Shown one piece after another: positions 19,723-28,920 of a stretch of 60,482 nt of DNA. The stretch is taken from positions 1-60,482 of the forward strand of contig JAJHQJ010000005.1 in NCBI GenBank assembly GCA_020833415.1, read 5' to 3'. Numbering within the stretch: position 1 is the first letter of the stretch; every line of letters starts with the position of its first letter. The position numbers were made by a program, and so were the translations under genes. A model generated the notes under the pieces. The model worked only from the letters and a program-made list of their open reading frames with translations. It searched no databases and was not told where the DNA came from. Origin of the DNA: Desulfurococcaceae archaeon. GTDB lineage: Archaea > Thermoproteota > Thermoprotei_A > Sulfolobales > NBVN01.

Positions 19723-19902
19723 TTAGACTGCCTCGACGCGTGCGGGGGCGCTCTTACGCATCTTTACTACGAGCTTAGACCCGCACTTAGGGCACCTTAT
19801 GAAGGCGTAACCCTCCCTAGCAGCTCTCTCACTGAAGGGTTCGAGCTGCCTCTTATCGAACTGCTCCCCACAAACCCAGCACTTGTAGTATACGCCTGAC
19901 AT
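19723..19902 (-). CDS. rpoP: Probable RNA polymerase subunit P (59 aa; below ORF-track cutoff)
   Basis: MSGVYYKCWVCGEQFDKRQLEPFSERAAREGYAFIRCPKCGSKLVVKMRKSAPARVEAV*; paired CxxC zinc-ribbon and basic tail. Confidence 0.75.
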   Translation of the reverse strand: MSGVYYKCWVCGEQFDKRQLEPFSERAAREGYAFIRCPKCGSKLVVKMRKSAPARVEAV

Positions 19903-20032
19903 CTTGCTACCTGGGACATATAGTTGCTGTAGGGGGTATTTAAGCTAAAGTAGTGGGCGCTCAGCGTCTTTACGTTCGTAGTAGAAGTACTCCAGAGACC
20001 TACTTTTATTTCTCTGGGTAGGGAGCTCTAGG

Positions 20033-21289
20033 GTGGTTAGAGGGATGTACTTAAGTACCCGGGCTTGCTACAGGGAACCTGCTCAGATAGCTGATGGGGT
20101 TTTCTGGGTAGGTGCTAACGACTGCGTTAAGGATCTCTTCGAATCCCTCTGGCCGATACCCTACGGAGTCTCGTACAACGCCTACGTAGTGGTGGGTTCA
20201 GACGGTGTTGCAGTTATAGATGGTGTTGACGAGCACTTAACCTTCGAGTACCTGGAGAAGGTTAGGGAGGTTGTTGGGGACTTAGATAGGGTGAGGTACG
20301 TAGTGCTGAACCACCTAGAGCCGGACCACCACGCTTCAACCCCTAAGCTACTGAACCTAGCAAGAAATGCTGAGGTAGTTCTAACACCTACAGCCGCCAG
20401 GCTTATCGGAACCCTCTACAGGATACCCGGGGGTAGGTTAGTCGAAGTTAGGGATGGTGAGAGGTTAGACCTAGGGGGTAGGAGGCTTAGGTTCATCCAC
20501 ACCCCGTGGCTCCACTGGCCAGAGACCATGATGACGTACCTGGAGGAACTCGGAATACTCTTCAGTTGCGATGCGTTCGGATCCTACGGAGCTCTTACCG
20601 AGGGGTTATTCGACGATGAGGTCAACCTGGAGTTCTACCTAGAGGAGGCTAGGAGGTACTTCTCTAACATAGTACTGAAGTACTCTAGGAACGTACTCGA
20701 AGCCCTGAGTAAGATCGAGAGACTGGGCCTGAGGATCTCGGTACTGGCCCCCTCCCACGGCCCCATATACAGGAGGTACGTGGATAGGATACTAGCCCTC
20801 TACAGAGACCTATCGATCCCGAAGAGGTGTGTCGAGGTATCAGTGATATACGGGTCGATGTACGGAAGAACGGAGAACCTAGTTGAACAGGTAGCGAGGA
20901 GGTTTAGAGAGAGGGGTGTGGATGTTAAGGTGGTGGACGCAGCTAGGGTACACCCATCCTACACACTCTCAGAGGTTAGTAACTCCGGGGCACTACTCTT
21001 CATATTCCCAACCTACGACGCCTCAGTATTCCCACCGGTTAAGGAGGTGATGAACTACCTACAGGTAAAGCAGGCTGGGAGAGGTAGGATCGCTGCAGTA
21101 GTAAACACGTACTCTTGGGGTGCCTCAGCAAAGGAGGCTGTAGAGATCCTCACCAAGGCCGGGTTTCAGGTAGTTGAACCAGTGATCCAGCTCAGGCCTC
21201 TACCAACTGAGGAGGACCTGAGGAAACTCGAGGAACTGGTCGACGCACTAGCTAGGGAAGTACTTAAGTACGAGAAGTGCTCCGAATAA
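20033..21289 (+). CDS. A-type flavoprotein/flavodiiron protein (MBL + flavodoxin)
   Basis: LNHLEPDHHAS, HTPWLHWPETMMTYLEE, SCDAFGSYG, flavodoxin VIYGSMYGRTENLVEQV. Confidence 0.9.
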   Translation: MVRGMYLSTRACYREPAQIADGVFWVGANDCVKDLFESLWPIPYGVSYNAYVVVGSDGVAVIDGVDEHLTFEYLEKVREVVGDLDRVRYVVLNHLEPDHHASTPKLLNLARNAEVVLTPTAARLIGTLYRIPGGRLVEVRDGERLDLGGRRLRFIHTPWLHWPETMMTYLEELGILFSCDAFGSYGALTEGLFDDEVNLEFYLEEARRYFSNIVLKYSRNVLEALSKIERLGLRISVLAPSHGPIYRRYVDRILALYRDLSIPKRCVEVSVIYGSMYGRTENLVEQVARRFRERGVDVKVVDAARVHPSYTLSEVSNSGALLFIFPTYDASVFPPVKEVMNYLQVKQAGRGRIAAVVNTYSWGASAKEAVEILTKAGFQVVEPVIQLRPLPTEEDLRKLEELVDALAREVLKYEKCSE

Positions 21290-21434
21290 GTGAGTATGGT
21301 ATAATTTTAAGTATTTTAAGTGTATACGTATATACGCACCTCCACCACTTTCGGTCTCCGTAGCCCGATTGATGGCGTGTCTCGAAATCTAAGTAGGGTA
21401 TATTACGCTACTCCTACTAAGTCCTTAGATAGGG

Positions 21435-21766
21435 TTGGGGGCTGTGGGGTCTAATTACGCAATAGATGCTCGGGGGCTTGTTAAGAGGTACGTTACTAAG
21501 AAGAGAATGGGTCTGCTGAGGAGTCGTACTGAGGTCATCGAAGCCCTTAGGGGGGTTAGCCTTAGGGTTAGGTACGGGGAGGTAGTAGGGCTCCTAGGAC
21601 CCAATGGGGCGGGTAAGACCACAACTATAAAGATACTGTCAACACTACTTCTACCGGACTCCGGGGAGGCATACGTCTGCGGTTACGACGTAGTTAAGGA
21701 GGCTCAGAGGGTTAGGAGGGTCATAGGGATTATGATTAGCGTGGAGAAGGGCTTCTATGGGAGGCT
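21435..21766 (+). pseudogene. 5' part of ABC-2 (DrrA/CcmA-type) ATPase gene, interrupted by IS607
   Basis: [25 protein letters not shown]...VEKGFYGRL| ; continues at 23735. Confidence 0.9.
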
Positions 21767-21828
21767 GTTACAGACTAAACGATAAGTTTAAATACCTGTG
21801 AATTCTTGTAAATAATTGGTACAATGCA

Positions 21829-22452
21829 TTGAGCGAGCGGTATCTAACGACTAGGGAGTTTGCGAAGCTTTTGGGTGTTTCGAGAGTCACAGTGATCAAG
21901 TGGATTAAGAGTGGTAGGGTTGTCGCTTACAGCGTCCACGGTAGGTGGAGGATCCCCTACAGCGAGGTCGAGAGGGTTCTTAGAGGTGTTCAGAGGGTTG
22001 GACGTGTAGCTATATACGCTAGAGTCTCCTCGAATACTCAGAGGGATGATCTGGAGAGGCAGGTTGAATCCTTGAAGCTCTGGGTCTCCAAGAGCTTTCC
22101 AAACGCTGAATACGTTGTTGTTACAGATGTTGCCAGCGGGTTGAAGGAGGATAGGAGGGGGCTGAGGGAGCTAATCGAGATGGCTAGGAGGAGGGAGATA
22201 CAGGCAGTAGTAGTTGCATACAGAGACAGGTTAACTAGGTTTGGATTTGAGTACCTTAAGACCTTATTCAACGCATTTGGTGTAGATGTTTACGTAGCGT
22301 TCCAGGAGGAGCCGAAAGACTACGTCCAGGAGCTTGTAGAGGACTTCGTAGAGATCGTGACCTCATTCGCTTCTAGGATCTACGGTAAGAGGTCTAAGAA
22401 GTATAAGGAGGTGGTGAGTTGTATTGGAGAGGTTGTCAAAGACTCTAACTAG
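21829..22452 (+). CDS. tnpA: IS607 TnpA serine recombinase with N-terminal MerR-like HTH
   Basis: RYLTTREFAKLLGVSRVTVIKWIKSGRV...AIYARVSSNTQRDDLERQVESL...YRDRLTRFGFEYL. Confidence 0.95.
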   Translation: MSERYLTTREFAKLLGVSRVTVIKWIKSGRVVAYSVHGRWRIPYSEVERVLRGVQRVGRVAIYARVSSNTQRDDLERQVESLKLWVSKSFPNAEYVVVTDVASGLKEDRRGLRELIEMARRREIQAVVVAYRDRLTRFGFEYLKTLFNAFGVDVYVAFQEEPKDYVQELVEDFVEIVTSFASRIYGKRSKKYKEVVSCIGEVVKDSN

Positions 22453-23722
22453 AACAGTTGTTCTTGAATGCTACACTAACAGGTTTGCTAGAAGAACTCT
22501 CAGAGAGATAGAAGATGCTTATAGGGAGATGCTCGTAGAGATGGTTGAGTACGCTGTTGAGCACAAGGCGTCGCAGAGCACTTTACATAAAGTCTTCTAT
22601 GAAAAGTTTGGGAAGAGGTATCCTTGGCTCCCGACCAGGGTGATTAAGGGTGCCTACAGAGATGCTGTTAGAAGGGCTAAGAGTTTTAGAGAACGTATGA
22701 AGAGAGGCAAGGTGCACAAGGATAGGCCAGAGGTTAGGAGGGTAACGATAACGTACTCAGACTCACAGGACTGGAGGCTTGGGGATGGAGTCATTAAGCT
22801 AAGGACTCATAAGGGTTGGGTAGAGCTCCACTACAGAAACCATAAACAACTTCATAGATACATTTACAGTGGCTGGAGGTTGGCTAGTGAGTTGAGGTTT
22901 AAGATTCTAGGTAAGAAAGTAATTGCATATCTAACCTTTACTAGAGAGTTTGAAGTCAGCTACGACCCTAGGAACGCTGTTGCTGTAGATGTTAACGAAA
23001 ATAACGTTACTATCGCCCTCTTTAAGGACGGTGTGTTAAGTGATGTTTATAGGGTTGAGACTGGTCTTGGGAGGGTTGTTGTTGCATACTCCAAGAGGAG
23101 GAAGAGGATAACGCAAGGTAGGTCGACAAAGACTAGAGAGGTTAAGAAGAGGCTTAAGAATCTTCGCGAAAAAGAGAGGAAGCTAGACGTACTGAGGAAG
23201 ACAGCGAAGTTCATAGAGACTCTTGCTGTTGAGAACAGAGCTGTTGTAGTTGTTGGAAATATTAATGAGAATGCTAAGAAGAGGATGGAGGAGAGTGCCA
23301 GCAACAAACTGAGGCACAGGATCCACCAGTGGAGCGTTAGGAAGTTAGTTGAGCTTCTCGACGAAAAGCCCATACACGTCGTCAGGGTCTCTGAGAGGGG
23401 TACATCGTCTAGAGACCCATTCACAGGCAAGGTGATTAAAAGGTTCGAGCCCCTGGTGATCCGCTCTGCGGTGAAGGGGCTTGAGAGGGTGAAGGTAATG
23501 AGAATGGTTCTCAGAGTAGCGTGGGTTGGTGGGAGAGTCCTCGAGAGGGACGTCGTAGGGGCAGTAAACATCGGGCTGAAGTACCTGAACTCAGATGGGA
23601 GCCCCGTGGCGTTGGGCTCGACAGGCACCCATGAAGTGTGGGTGAAGCTGGTGAACCCACACAGAGGTGCAACCCCGCTAACGGGATTACAGATATTTGT
23701 AAATACCGTCATGTACCGTTAG
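22424..23722 (+). CDS. tnpB: TnpB of IS607-type element, lacking the usual RuvC-II Glu and zinc-ribbon Cys
   Basis: VAVDVNENNVTIAL, VVVVGNINENAKKRM, SSRDPFTGK, ERDVVGAVNIGLKYL; ORF ends ~12 bp before the element end. Confidence 0.9.
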   Translation: MERLSKTLTRTVVLECYTNRFARRTLREIEDAYREMLVEMVEYAVEHKASQSTLHKVFYEKFGKRYPWLPTRVIKGAYRDAVRRAKSFRERMKRGKVHKDRPEVRRVTITYSDSQDWRLGDGVIKLRTHKGWVELHYRNHKQLHRYIYSGWRLASELRFKILGKKVIAYLTFTREFEVSYDPRNAVAVDVNENNVTIALFKDGVLSDVYRVETGLGRVVVAYSKRRKRITQGRSTKTREVKKRLKNLREKERKLDVLRKTAKFIETLAVENRAVVVVGNINENAKKRMEESASNKLRHRIHQWSVRKLVELLDEKPIHVVRVSERGTSSRDPFTGKVIKRFEPLVIRSAVKGLERVKVMRMVLRVAWVGGRVLERDVVGAVNIGLKYLNSDGSPVALGSTGTHEVWVKLVNPHRGATPLTGLQIFVNTVMYR

Positions 23723-23734
23723 CGGGGAAACGCT

Positions 23735-24416
23735 TACCGGTAGGGAGAACCCCATCTACTTCGGCTACCTCTACGGTATTGAAGGTAGGGAGCTTACGGA
23801 TAGGGTCAGCTACCTACTAGACCTAGTGGGTCTAAGTGAGCTGGGGGGTAGCGATAGGCTTTACGAGGAGTTTAGCCTAGGTATGAAAGCTAGGCTAGCT
23901 CTAGCAAGAGCCCTCCTTAAGGACCCCCCGGTGCTTTTACTAGATGAGCCTACCCTAGGGTTAGACATACCCTCAGCTAGGAGGATAAGATCCCTAGTTA
24001 AGGACCTAGCCCGGAGGGAGGGTAAGGCCGTACTCTACACCTCGCATAACATGCTTGAGGTGGAGCAGGTCTGCGATAGGGTGGTCCTCATAGATAGGGG
24101 TGTAGTAGTAGCTGAGGGGACCCCGGAGGAGCTTAAGAGCAGGATCCCCAGTATCCGTACGCTAGAGCTACACCTAAGTAACCTACCTAGCGGACTCATC
24201 GACGACCTTAGAATGATGGGGTTGGAGGTCCGCGAGTACGGGCAGAACCAGGAGGGGCTCTACGTAATCAGGGTACTTACCAAGAGACCTGAGGAGGTCG
24301 TTGACGACGTGGTCCGGGTGGTCCTATCTAGGGGTGCGGAGGTCTCCAGGCTGAGGATCGAGGAACCCACACTGGAGGACGTGTTCGTCTACTTTACGCG
24401 GGGTAGGGAGGGTTGA
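23735..24416 (+). pseudogene. 3' part of the interrupted ABC-2 ATPase gene
   Basis: TGRENPIYFGYLYGIEGRELTDRVSYLLDLVGLSELGGSDRLYEEFSLGMKARLALARALLKDPPVLLLDEPTLGLD; ORF track begins only at 23826. Confidence 0.9.
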
Positions 24417-25222
24417 GGAGTTTCCTAAGGCAGGTTAAGGCCGAGATGCTACTAGTATACGCCGAGGTTTTCAGGAGGAAGAGTACCCTAGTTATGAGTG
24501 TGGTGTGGCCCTACATAATGACGACCTTCATGCTGGCACTCGGGTACGTCGCGGGGTCTCCGGAGGTCTTCGTAAGGAGGGTTGGGGCTGACCCAGTACT
24601 ATTTCTAGCTACCGCTAGCTACGTACTCTTCTCAACTCTTTCTGTAGTTGACGACGTTATGTGGAGACCTGTGTACGACGAGCACGCCGGGACCCTCCCC
24701 TATGTAGTCTCCAGTCCTACTAGTACAGTACTACACTATGCTGCAATACCCGTCCCCAGGTTTACCCTATCACTATTACTGGGAGCTACCTTCCTACTAC
24801 CCGTGTTTACGGTGCGGGAGGGGTTCGACGGACTGCTCTCAGGGTTTATCGTAGTAGCAGTATCGTTGGTGGCTGCTCTAACCTTCATACCTCTAGCAGT
24901 AGCTGTGGGTCTGGGGCTCTACTCCCTAGGTGGTGAGAGCTGGAGGGCCATCAACGTCATCCGACCGCTCTTCCTAGTTGCAATGGGGGTCTACTACCCT
25001 AGGTGGATGCTAAGCAGGGTAGCGTACCTAGTAACAGCCCTACTACCGCCGTCTAACTGTGTTGAGGTAGTCCAGAGGCTTGTAGTTAGGCTTGGGGAGG
25101 TTAACGAGGTACTGATCCCACTAACCCTAGCCGTAGTTCTGGCCGTAGTCCAGCTTTACCCTATGAGGAGGTCTGCTAGGAGGTGGGAGGTCGCTAAGCT
25201 TAGGGAGGGTGTTAAAGTTTGA
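24413..25222 (+). CDS. ABC-2 type transporter permease
   Basis: Multi-TM protein overlapping the ATPase stop codon. Confidence 0.8.
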   Translation: MRSFLRQVKAEMLLVYAEVFRRKSTLVMSVVWPYIMTTFMLALGYVAGSPEVFVRRVGADPVLFLATASYVLFSTLSVVDDVMWRPVYDEHAGTLPYVVSSPTSTVLHYAAIPVPRFTLSLLLGATFLLPVFTVREGFDGLLSGFIVVAVSLVAALTFIPLAVAVGLGLYSLGGESWRAINVIRPLFLVAMGVYYPRWMLSRVAYLVTALLPPSNCVEVVQRLVVRLGEVNEVLIPLTLAVVLAVVQLYPMRRSARRWEVAKLREGVKV

Positions 25223-25804
25223 GGGACATACTAAGGGCTTCCCTAGCTGTCCTCAGGGCATACTTCACCGCGGAGTTAGTTAGGAGTAGGGGGCTCGTCT
25301 ACGGACTCCTATCCCTGGCTGTGTGGATATCCGTATTCGTAGTACCTACGACGCTGTTCTCCGAGGAGGGAGCCACAGAGCGAGTAGCAAGAGGGGTTCT
25401 GGTAGGTGTAGCAGTATTCCTAGCGTACTCAACGGCTACGTGGGACTGGGCCATGCTACTCAGGTGGTTAGTACAGCTAGGTGTACTCGAGTACGTTCTA
25501 GCGTCGGGGAGCCCTATAATATCCCACTTCATAGGGATGATACCCGTATCCCTAGCTTGGTACTCCATAGCTCTCTGCATAGTCTACGCAGTTATAAGCC
25601 TCTTCGTAGGCCCCCCAAGGCTGGTGGTCCTAGATCCGATAGCACTGGCCACCGGTATCGTAACCCTACTACTAGTTCTCCTAGCCTACGCGCTTCTAGT
25701 TGGAGGAGCCCTACTAACCTCAGGTACCCCAGGTCCTGTAGTAGAGTTAGTTAGCTGGATACTCCCGCTAGCTGCTGGAGGATTCTTCCCAGTAAGGAGT
25801 ATGC
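25219..25804 (+). pseudogene. 5' part of second ABC-2 permease, interrupted by MITE-2
   Basis: ...VVELVSWILPLAAGGFFPVRSM| then MITE; continues PDLLQVVAYLTPFSYPAELIRYSLG. Confidence 0.88.
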
Positions 25805-26077
25805 GTTTCCCCGCTAACGGTACTCGGTGGTATCTGTGCGTACCTGTATTCCCGTTAGCGGGGTTGAGCCTCGGTGCGGGTTCACCGGCGTCACCCACAC
25901 CCCATGGGCCCCCGTCGAGCCCAACGCCACTGGGCTCCCATCTGAGTCCGTGGAGTCACCGCAGTGCGGATCATCCAAGAAACTATAGTGGAAGTAGGGG
26001 TATTTAAGTATTACTCTACGATACTAAGTTTACAGGTATTCACAGATACTTAAACCTACCATCAGTTCTGTAATAAC
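25805..26077 (-). mobile_element. ~273-bp IS607-derived MITE (MITE-2), inverted relative to the host gene
   Basis: Revcomp: LE ttattacaga...gtttaagtatctgtgaatacctgtaaac; RE CCCCGCTAACGG...CCGTTAGCGGGG; removal restores the frame. Confidence 0.92.
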
Positions 26078-26298
26078 CTGATCTACTCCAGGTGGTAGCC
26101 TACCTAACGCCGTTTAGCTACCCGGCGGAGCTCATAAGGTACTCCCTAGGGGTTTCAGAGCCACCAGTAGATGTTGGGGTAGTAGCTGCTATAGGCCTTA
26201 CGTACGCTATACTCTTCCTAGCGGCCTCAGCGGTATTCCTAAGAGTGCAGCTACGTAAGGTACTTAAGGAGGGCGTTAAGTCGGTAGCTCTATTCTAG
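26078..26298 (+). pseudogene. 3' part of second ABC-2 permease
   Basis: PDLLQVVAYLTPFSYPAELIRYSLGVSEPPVDVGVVAAIGLTYAILFLAASAVFLRVQLRKVLKEGVKSVALF*. Confidence 0.88.
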
Positions 26299-26375
26299 TA
26301 CCGCTGGGGAAGGGGTCAATTGTCTCGTAGCCTCCCTTCGGTGAGCTAATTTATCCGAGGAAACGGGGTACTCCG

Positions 26376-27554
26376 GTGGAGGGTGTGGGTCTAGCTAGCT
26401 TTAAGCTTAGGTATGGTAGGACCTTGGTTAGCTTCGGACCGGGATCGGTGGAGTCTCTGGCTAGTTGGTTATCCAGGTTTAAGAGAGTTTACGTGGTGGC
26501 TGGTAGGAGTGCTGCTAGGGTTAGCGGGGCGTTAGACGATGTAGAGAAGTACCTGAGGGCCTCAGGGGTTGAGTACGAGGTGTTTAGCGGGGTCTTTCCA
26601 AATCCAACGGCCTCCCTGGTGGACTCCGTAGCTGAGCTTATCTGGAGGTACGGAGCTGAGGCTGTGGTAGCGGTAGGCGGTGGTAGTACTATTGATGTAG
26701 CGAAGATAGCGTCGGTAGTGGTGAGCTGCGGGGGTCGGGCTAGGGACTACCTGAGTAGGTCTAGGGATGTCTGCGACGCTCTACCTTTAGCCGCAGTCAA
26801 CCTAACCCACGGTACTGGAAGCGAGGTCGATAGGTATGCTGTGGCTACTATCGAGGAGACTCACGAAAAGGTGAGCATAGCCAGCGAGTACATCTACCCA
26901 TCGCTAGGTATCGACGATCCTCGCTACCTGGTAACCCTACCTAGGGTTCAGACGGTCTACACCTCTCTGGACGCGTTCTACCACGCCATAGAGTCATCTA
27001 CGAGTAAGGCTTCATCTCCCTTTACGAGGTCCTTAGCTGAGGAGGTGGTTCGTCTCATATCTAGGTGGCTACCGGTAGCTGTTAGTAACCCCGCGGACCT
27101 TGAGGCTAGGTACTGGCTACTCTACGCGTCTCTCCTAGCTGGTATAGCTGTAGATAACTCACGTACACACATGATACACGCTCTAGAGCACGTGCTAAGC
27201 GGTTTAGAACCTAGACTAGCCCACGGGGCTGGGCTAGCAGCACTAGGTCCGTCAGCTATAGAGTTCCTGTATAGAGAGGTGCCTGAGGTTCTGCACAGAC
27301 TCCTCAGGTATCTAGACCCCTCTCTAAGGCCCGACCCCGAGGATAGCGGGAAGGCCGCCGCGGCAGTTAGGAGGTTCCAGGCGGAGGTGGAGTTCTCAGA
27401 GTCCCTACTGGATTACGGCTTTACAGCCGATAGGGTCGACGAGGTGGTCTCTATAACGTTCAAGTCTCTCGGATACCTCCTCAGCCTAGCCCCACTAGAG
27501 GTAGGCGAAGACCTAGTCAGGAGGATCTACCTAAACTCCTTGAGGCGCTACTAG
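26376..27554 (+). CDS. Iron-containing alcohol dehydrogenase family protein
   Basis: AVVAVGGGSTIDVAKIASVV...LTHGTGSEVDRYAVATIEE...HALEHVLSG. Confidence 0.85.
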   Translation: MEGVGLASFKLRYGRTLVSFGPGSVESLASWLSRFKRVYVVAGRSAARVSGALDDVEKYLRASGVEYEVFSGVFPNPTASLVDSVAELIWRYGAEAVVAVGGGSTIDVAKIASVVVSCGGRARDYLSRSRDVCDALPLAAVNLTHGTGSEVDRYAVATIEETHEKVSIASEYIYPSLGIDDPRYLVTLPRVQTVYTSLDAFYHAIESSTSKASSPFTRSLAEEVVRLISRWLPVAVSNPADLEARYWLLYASLLAGIAVDNSRTHMIHALEHVLSGLEPRLAHGAGLAALGPSAIEFLYREVPEVLHRLLRYLDPSLRPDPEDSGKAAAAVRRFQAEVEFSESLLDYGFTADRVDEVVSITFKSLGYLLSLAPLEVGEDLVRRIYLNSLRRY

Positions 27555-27670
27555 ACCTCTGCCCAACAAAGCCCTCAGCCCTCACACGGTTCCTCACCGA
27601 TCAGCTCCGAAGAACCACATCACACCAGTTTTAAATTCTGTAGAAGCTTATATAGCTTTGGTAATTAAGT

Positions 27671-28411
27671 ATGAGTAGTGAGGCAGCTTACTTCGAGTAC
27701 CCCTCGGCTAAGACTTTCGTAACGCTCTTGGAGGTCATAGGTGAGGTAGCTGACGAGATACTAATGGACATAGGGCCCGAGGCTGTTCAAGTGAAGGCCC
27801 TAGACCCGGCTAGGCTATCGCTTATCGAGGTACGCATACCGTCATCGGCTTTTACACAGTACAGCGTCAGACCTGAGGGTCTAAGGATAGGGCTAAACCT
27901 CAGTTCCCTCCTGAAGATCCTACCTAAGCCTAAGAAGGGTGAGGTACTTAAGTTCTCGGCAGACGAGTCCTTCTATAGTCTCTTAATAGAGGGGACAGCT
28001 CCCAAACTGTTTAGATTCAGGTCTATAGAGGTTTCAGCTGAGGAGATCCCCGAGCTAAGCTTAGAGTTTAAGGTTAGAGCAAGGGTGCTCTCCAAAGCCT
28101 TTAAGCAAGCTCTCACAGACCTTAAGGGCTCCGGAACGATAGAGATCGAGGTCCCGGCGACAGACTACATACTACTCAAGGGTGGTGGCTCTACGGTTAA
28201 GATGTCCAGAGTGTCTGGGTCGATCATAGACATAGAATTCGAGGAAAACGTTAGGTCAGCCTACGAAGAGAGTTACCTAGCTAAGGTACTACCTCTTTCA
28301 ACATTAACGGACAGCCTAACCCTGGAATTAAGTTCCTCAAGTCCTCTACGCATGACGTTCGATATTCCGGGGGATATCGTAGTAAGATATACCTTAGCCC
28401 CGCAGACCTAA
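27671..28411 (+). CDS. pcn: PCNA sliding clamp
   Basis: DEILMDIGPEAVQVKALDPARLSLIEVRIPSSAF. Confidence 0.93.
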   Translation: MSSEAAYFEYPSAKTFVTLLEVIGEVADEILMDIGPEAVQVKALDPARLSLIEVRIPSSAFTQYSVRPEGLRIGLNLSSLLKILPKPKKGEVLKFSADESFYSLLIEGTAPKLFRFRSIEVSAEEIPELSLEFKVRARVLSKAFKQALTDLKGSGTIEIEVPATDYILLKGGGSTVKMSRVSGSIIDIEFEENVRSAYEESYLAKVLPLSTLTDSLTLELSSSSPLRMTFDIPGDIVVRYTLAPQT

Positions 28412-28452
28412 GATAATTTTTTAAGCTGTTCTACAGATCTCCCTATGAAAGG

Positions 28453-28920
28453 GTGTGTCAGATTATGCCAAACCGCGGACTAGATGAGGTAGACATAAAG
28501 ATCTTGAGCATACTCCAGGATAATGCTGACCTAACCTACGCGGAGATAGCCAGGATAGTAGGGGTTAGCACCTCCACGGTCTTCATGAGGATAAAGAAGC
28601 TCAAGGAGCAGGGCTACATTAAGAGAATAGTAGCTGAGGTAAATCCAGAGCTACTGGGATACAAGTTGAAGGCCTTGGTATTTCTGTCTATAGACGTTAA
28701 GAAGTTTAACCAGGTAGTAGAGGCCTTAAGGAGTATGCCCCAGATTAAGGAGATATACGACGTCACCGGGGAGTGGACCCTTGTGTGTACACTACTTGTA
28801 AAGGACCACGCAGAGCTCTCTAAGGTACTGGATGCGATAGGCTCCATCGACGGAGTTGAAAGTACCTCAACACTAGTAGTGCTGAGGACGATGAAGGAGG
28901 AGCATAAGGTGCTTCCTTGA
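28453..28920 (+). CDS. Lrp/AsnC-family regulator
   Basis: LDEVDIKILSILQDNADLTYAEIARIVGVSTSTVFMRIKKLKEQGYI. Confidence 0.92.
   Translation: MCQIMPNRGLDEVDIKILSILQDNADLTYAEIARIVGVSTSTVFMRIKKLKEQGYIKRIVAEVNPELLGYKLKALVFLSIDVKKFNQVVEALRSMPQIKEIYDVTGEWTLVCTLLVKDHAELSKVLDAIGSIDGVESTSTLVVLRTMKEEHKVLP

Larger units (their letters stand above)
21767..23734 (+). mobile_element. IS607-type element (tnpA serine recombinase + tnpB); boundary ambiguous by ~2-3 bp
   Basis: Removal restores ...FYGRL-TGRENPIYFGYLYG... in frame; LE gttacagac; RE CCCCGCTAACGG...CCGTTAGCGGGGaaacg. Confidence 0.93.

Noticed and set aside
19484-19899. Several overlapping ORFs (19484-19720, 19488-19697, 19507-19704, 19597-19899)
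   Set aside because: They fall in the MITE-1 omegaRNA-like region and the antisense of rpoP; no coherent protein family, and the structure explains the conservation.
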